Source: Pedobacter schmidteae (GTDB taxonomy: Bacteria > Bacteroidota > Bacteroidia > Sphingobacteriales > Sphingobacteriaceae). Taken from it: 64,000 nucleotides of DNA. The DNA lies in the NCBI RefSeq assembly GCF_900564155.1, contig NZ_LS999839.1, positions 2,353,097-2,417,096 of the forward strand. The letters are read 5' to 3'. The notes under the pieces were generated by a model. That model was given only the letters and a program-made list of their open reading frames with translations, did not search any database and was not told where the DNA came from. Of this stretch, positions 61,625 to 64,000 are shown in pieces. Each line of letters starts with the position of its first letter. Position 1 is the stretch's first letter. A program made the translations under genes and the position numbers.

Positions 61625-62821
61625 ATGAAAGCACCTGAGCATTTAGATTTATTAATTGATAAGTACCTTTCCGGAGCAGCCACTGATGAAGAAAAAAATC
61701 AGCTGCTGGCATGGTACGATAGTCAGGATCACCACGAGGTAGAGTGGCCTTCGGCCGGTCCAAATGAAGAGCAGGATGTTTACGGGCGATTGCTGGCCAA
61801 AATTGATGCAGGGACTTCCGCTGAGGTTGTATTACCACGGAGAGGCCTTATAGGCTGGTATAAGATAATTGCAGCTGCGCTTATTTTTATAGTGGCTTCC
61901 GTTGGCGGATATCTTTATTTGAATCATCAGGGGATTGAACATACAGAAGCGCTTAGTTTTAAAAATGATATTGCTCCAGCATCAAGTAAAACTATTTTGA
62001 AGCTTGCCAATGGTAAGGAACTGCAGCTGGAAGATGCGAATGGTGAAGAGCTGCGGCAGTTGGGCCAAGGGCAGATTCGAAAAACAGAAGACGGGCAATT
62101 GATTTATGATCTTTCTGCTGCTAAACGTATAACTGCTACTGAGGCAGTGTACAACTCCATCGTTACGCCAAAAGGTATACAATACCAGGTAGTTTTGTCT
62201 GATGGAACAAAAGTATGGCTAAATGCAGCGTCCTCCCTGCGTTTTCCTAACTATTTTAACGGCAAGGAGCGTTTGGTGGAAACAACCGGAGAAGTTTATT
62301 TTGAGGTAGCCAAAGACCACCGGCATCCTTTTATAGTGCGGACTGCCAGGCAGACGATAGAGGTGCTGGGGACACATTTCAACGTAAATGCTTACGGCGA
62401 TGAAGGTCTTTTAAAAACGACGTTACTGGAGGGGAGTGTGAAAATCAGCGTGACCGGGGGAATTGCAGAAAAAATATTGAAACCCGGAGAGCAGGCTCAG
62501 ATCAGTAATTCGGGAAGCATCAAAATTACCCGTCCTGATCTGGAAGAAAGTATGGCCTGGAAAAATAACCTGTTTCAATTTAACAATACATCAATTGAAC
62601 AGGTGATGCTGCAGGTAAAACGCTGGTATGATATTGACCTTGTTTATGAAGGTGCTAAGCCAAACCTACTGTTTACAGGTGTCATTCCTAAAAATAACAA
62701 CATCTCTATCCTATTGAAAGTGCTGGAATCTACCGGAGGAATAAAATTCGGTATTGAAGGCAAAAAAGTAATTATTCAAAGTTCACCCATTAAAAACCAA
62801 ACGGATATGAGAGATCGGTAA
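61625..62821 (+). CDS. FecR-family anti-sigma factor
   Basis: The 398-residue protein has an N-terminal cytoplasmic helical part (about 1-75) that binds the sigma factor, one membrane segment (about 82-101), and a periplasmic part with the FecR domain ('SIVTPKGIQYQVVLSDGTKVWLNAASSLRFP', 'FNGKERLVETTGEVYFEVAKDHRHPFIV') and a C-terminal DUF4974 domain (about 318-385: 'FQFNNTSIEQVMLQVKRWYDIDL'). It relays the signal from the SusC STN domain to the sigma factor. It is 91 bases after sigma and 135 bases before the SusC gene. Confidence 0.94.
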   Translation: MKAPEHLDLLIDKYLSGAATDEEKNQLLAWYDSQDHHEVEWPSAGPNEEQDVYGRLLAKIDAGTSAEVVLPRRGLIGWYKIIAAALIFIVASVGGYLYLNHQGIEHTEALSFKNDIAPASSKTILKLANGKELQLEDANGEELRQLGQGQIRKTEDGQLIYDLSAAKRITATEAVYNSIVTPKGIQYQVVLSDGTKVWLNAASSLRFPNYFNGKERLVETTGEVYFEVAKDHRHPFIVRTARQTIEVLGTHFNVNAYGDEGLLKTTLLEGSVKISVTGGIAEKILKPGEQAQISNSGSIKITRPDLEESMAWKNNLFQFNNTSIEQVMLQVKRWYDIDLVYEGAKPNLLFTGVIPKNNNISILLKVLESTGGIKFGIEGKKVIIQSSPIKNQTDMRDR

Positions 62822-62845
62822 GCACTAAAGGTGAACAGGAACTAA

Positions 62846-62871
62846 CCACCCCGGGGTCGAGACCGGGATGG
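62846..62871 (+). promoter_or_regulatory. GC-rich hairpin in the FecR-SusC gap
   Basis: CCACCCCGG (62846-62854) and CCGGGATGG (62863-62871) pair over eight positions with one mismatch and a loop of eight. It is about 85 bases before the SusC start. No T tract follows, so it is not a simple terminator; it may be a leader structure of the SusC transcript. Confidence 0.4.
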
Positions 62872-62956
62872 TGAAATGCTCAGGTTTACCTAAAAAACTA
62901 AGTCCGGATAGCCGGAAAATCCATTGCAAGAATTCTAAACCTAAACATTCAAATGT

Positions 62957-64000
62957 ATGAAAGAACGACTACATTGTAAAGTCATTTCTAATGGCGCTGC
63001 AAAAGCGCATCTGCATGGCAAACCAGTTGCTGGTACCATCAGAAAAGCATTAACAATTATGAAACTAACCGCTGCTATTTTACTTACACTGGGGCTCCAG
63101 GTAGGTTTAGCATCCCGTGCACAGAAGGTAACCATTTCTGAGCGCAATGCCGATCTTAAAACTGTTCTTCAGAGCATGAGAAAGCAAACGGGATATTTTT
63201 TTATTTATAATAATGAGGTGATGAAAGAATCACTTCCCGTGAGTCTAAATGTTAAAGATGCAGATCTGGAGAGGGTGTTGTTTCAGATCTTTAAAGATCA
63301 GCCGCTGACTTTCAGTATAGAGAAAAACATTATTATCCTGAAACATAGAGATGAGGAGCAAAACCGTGCAGCAAAAATCATCACAATTGAAGGGAAAGTA
63401 ACCGACGATAAAGGACTGCCGATACCGGGTGTTACCGTTGCAGTTAAAGAGACCAGTATTGCTGCAGTGACCAATGAAAATGGTGTTTATAGGATCAAAG
63501 CAGAGGAAACGCATACCTTAATTTTCTCTTTTCTAGGCTTCAGGAGACAGGAGGTTGATATTAACAAGCGTACGGTGATCAATGTATCTATGACAATGGC
63601 ACTTAACAAGCTCGATGAGACTGTGGTAGTGGGTTATGGAACGCAGCAGAAGAAGTTTGTTACAGGTGCTATTTCCGTAACGAAAGGAGAAGAGTTAGCA
63701 CAGTCGCCGGCAACTAATATTTCCAATACATTGATGGGGAGGGTAACTGGCTTGGTGAGTAACATGACTTCCGGTGCTCCCGAGCGTGGTGCAACACTAA
63801 AAATCAGAGGTATGGATAATCCTCTTGTGGTAATAGATGGAGTAGCGAGGGACAATAATCCAAATAGCATTTTGGGTATGGAACTGGATAAACTGGATGC
63901 AAATGCAATAGAAAGTATCAGTATCCTGAAGGATGCCTCCGCGGCTATTTATGGTGCCAGGGGAGCGAATGGTGTTATCCTCGTGACCACCAAACGTGGT
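62957..64000 (+). CDS. SusC/RagA TonB-dependent transporter with STN domain, N-terminal part
   Basis: The frame is open to the window end (348 codons). From the ATG at 62957 there are 34 residues before a second in-frame ATG at 63059, which starts a typical signal peptide (MKLTAAILLTLGLQVGLASRA). From there follow an STN domain (about 22-75 of the shorter form: 'VTISERNADLKTVLQSMRKQTGYFFIYNNEV'), a CarboxypepD_reg-like domain ('ITIEGKVTDDKGLPIPGVTVAVKETS'), the TonB-box region 'LDETVVVGYGTQ', and the plug domain ('LMGRVTGLVSNMTSGAP', 'LKIRGMDNPLVVIDGVARD', 'SILKDASAAIYGARGANGVILVTTKRG'). The STN domain signals to the FecR protein coded upstream. Confidence 0.94.
   Translation, partial: MKERLHCKVISNGAAKAHLHGKPVAGTIRKALTIMKLTAAILLTLGLQVGLASRAQKVTISERNADLKTVLQSMRKQTGYFFIYNNEVMKESLPVSLNVKDADLERVLFQIFKDQPLTFSIEKNIIILKHRDEEQNRAAKIITIEGKVTDDKGLPIPGVTVAVKETSIAAVTNENGVYRIKAEETHTLIFSFLGFRRQEVDINKRTVINVSMTMALNKLDETVVVGYGTQQKKFVTGAISVTKGEELAQSPATNISNTLMGRVTGLVSNMTSGAPERGATLKIRGMDNPLVVIDGVARDNNPNSILGMELDKLDANAIESISILKDASAAIYGARGANGVILVTTKRG

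Noticed and set aside
1..64000. tRNA, rRNA, transposase and prophage genes
   Set aside because: None was recognised on either strand by eye; a covariance-model scan would be needed to exclude small RNA genes fully.

Overview
The window is a 64 kb chromosomal segment of a Bacteroidota bacterium, most probably family Sphingobacteriaceae and Pedobacter-like (inference from gene content, not from a database search). The signs are SusC/SusD pairs, an ECF sigma/FecR/SusC-with-STN module, a DUF5686 outer-membrane protein, the M1 peptidase/HupE/DUF6702 trio, a lipoprotein-type TamA (TamL) with TamB, a large two-part IspG, a HemC-HemD fusion, AT-rich spacers, few Shine-Dalgarno sequences, and several promoters of the Bacteroidota type (TAnnTTTG at -7). 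No rRNA, tRNA, CRISPR array, prophage or intact insertion sequence was recognised.

Layout. 1-3.9 kb: 3' end of a SusC, its SusD, and a TlpA-like thioredoxin protein (nutrient uptake locus, substrate unknown). 3.9-10.5 kb: envelope and housekeeping genes: DUF4377-META protein, cupin, fatty acid desaturase, BON/SH3 pair, OmpA-like lipoprotein, RhlE helicase. 10.7-27 kb: the two topoisomerase IV subunits (parE and parC, about 11.5 kb apart) around a hybrid histidine kinase, a YihY/BrkB membrane protein, TamL-TamB and cytidine deaminase. 27-30.3 kb: M1 peptidase, HupE/UreJ-like protein, DUF6702 protein. 30.3-32.2 kb: sparse region with one orphan lipoprotein, several strong hairpins and a 90-bp inverted-repeat element. 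32.2-37.9 kb: rRNA-type methyltransferase with mlaF-mlaE, then SDR, PspC, LiaF-like and GYF_2-RDD genes (membrane stress-like set). 37.9-40.4 kb: ispG followed by a compound hairpin and a 62-bp tandem repeat array. 40.4-47 kb: LpxR-like lipid A deacylase, TetR regulator with a palindromic operator in its own promoter, small protein, MFS exporter, hybrid kinase, alpha/beta hydrolase.

47.2-56.4 kb is a heme biosynthesis cluster, all on the plus strand: hemA, hemCD fusion, hemB, hemL, then a two-component system and a TPR membrane protein, then hemE and hemJ. Together these cover glutamyl-tRNA to uroporphyrinogen III and coproporphyrinogen III, plus the protoporphyrinogen oxidase step; coproporphyrinogen oxidase and ferrochelatase are not here. 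56.4-61 kb: outer-membrane beta-barrel, ABC ATPase with a TOBE-like tail, DUF5686 protein. 61-64 kb: ECF sigma, FecR anti-sigma, and the 5' part of a SusC with an N-terminal STN signalling domain, cut by the window end.

No convincing wholly new multi-gene system was found. The items most worth a second look are the 62-bp repeat array that appears to have grown from the ispG terminator arm, the kinase/regulator/TPR set inside the heme cluster, the hairpin-rich spacers at 30.36-30.50 kb and 31.8-32.0 kb, and the TetR operator placed between the -33 and -7 boxes.
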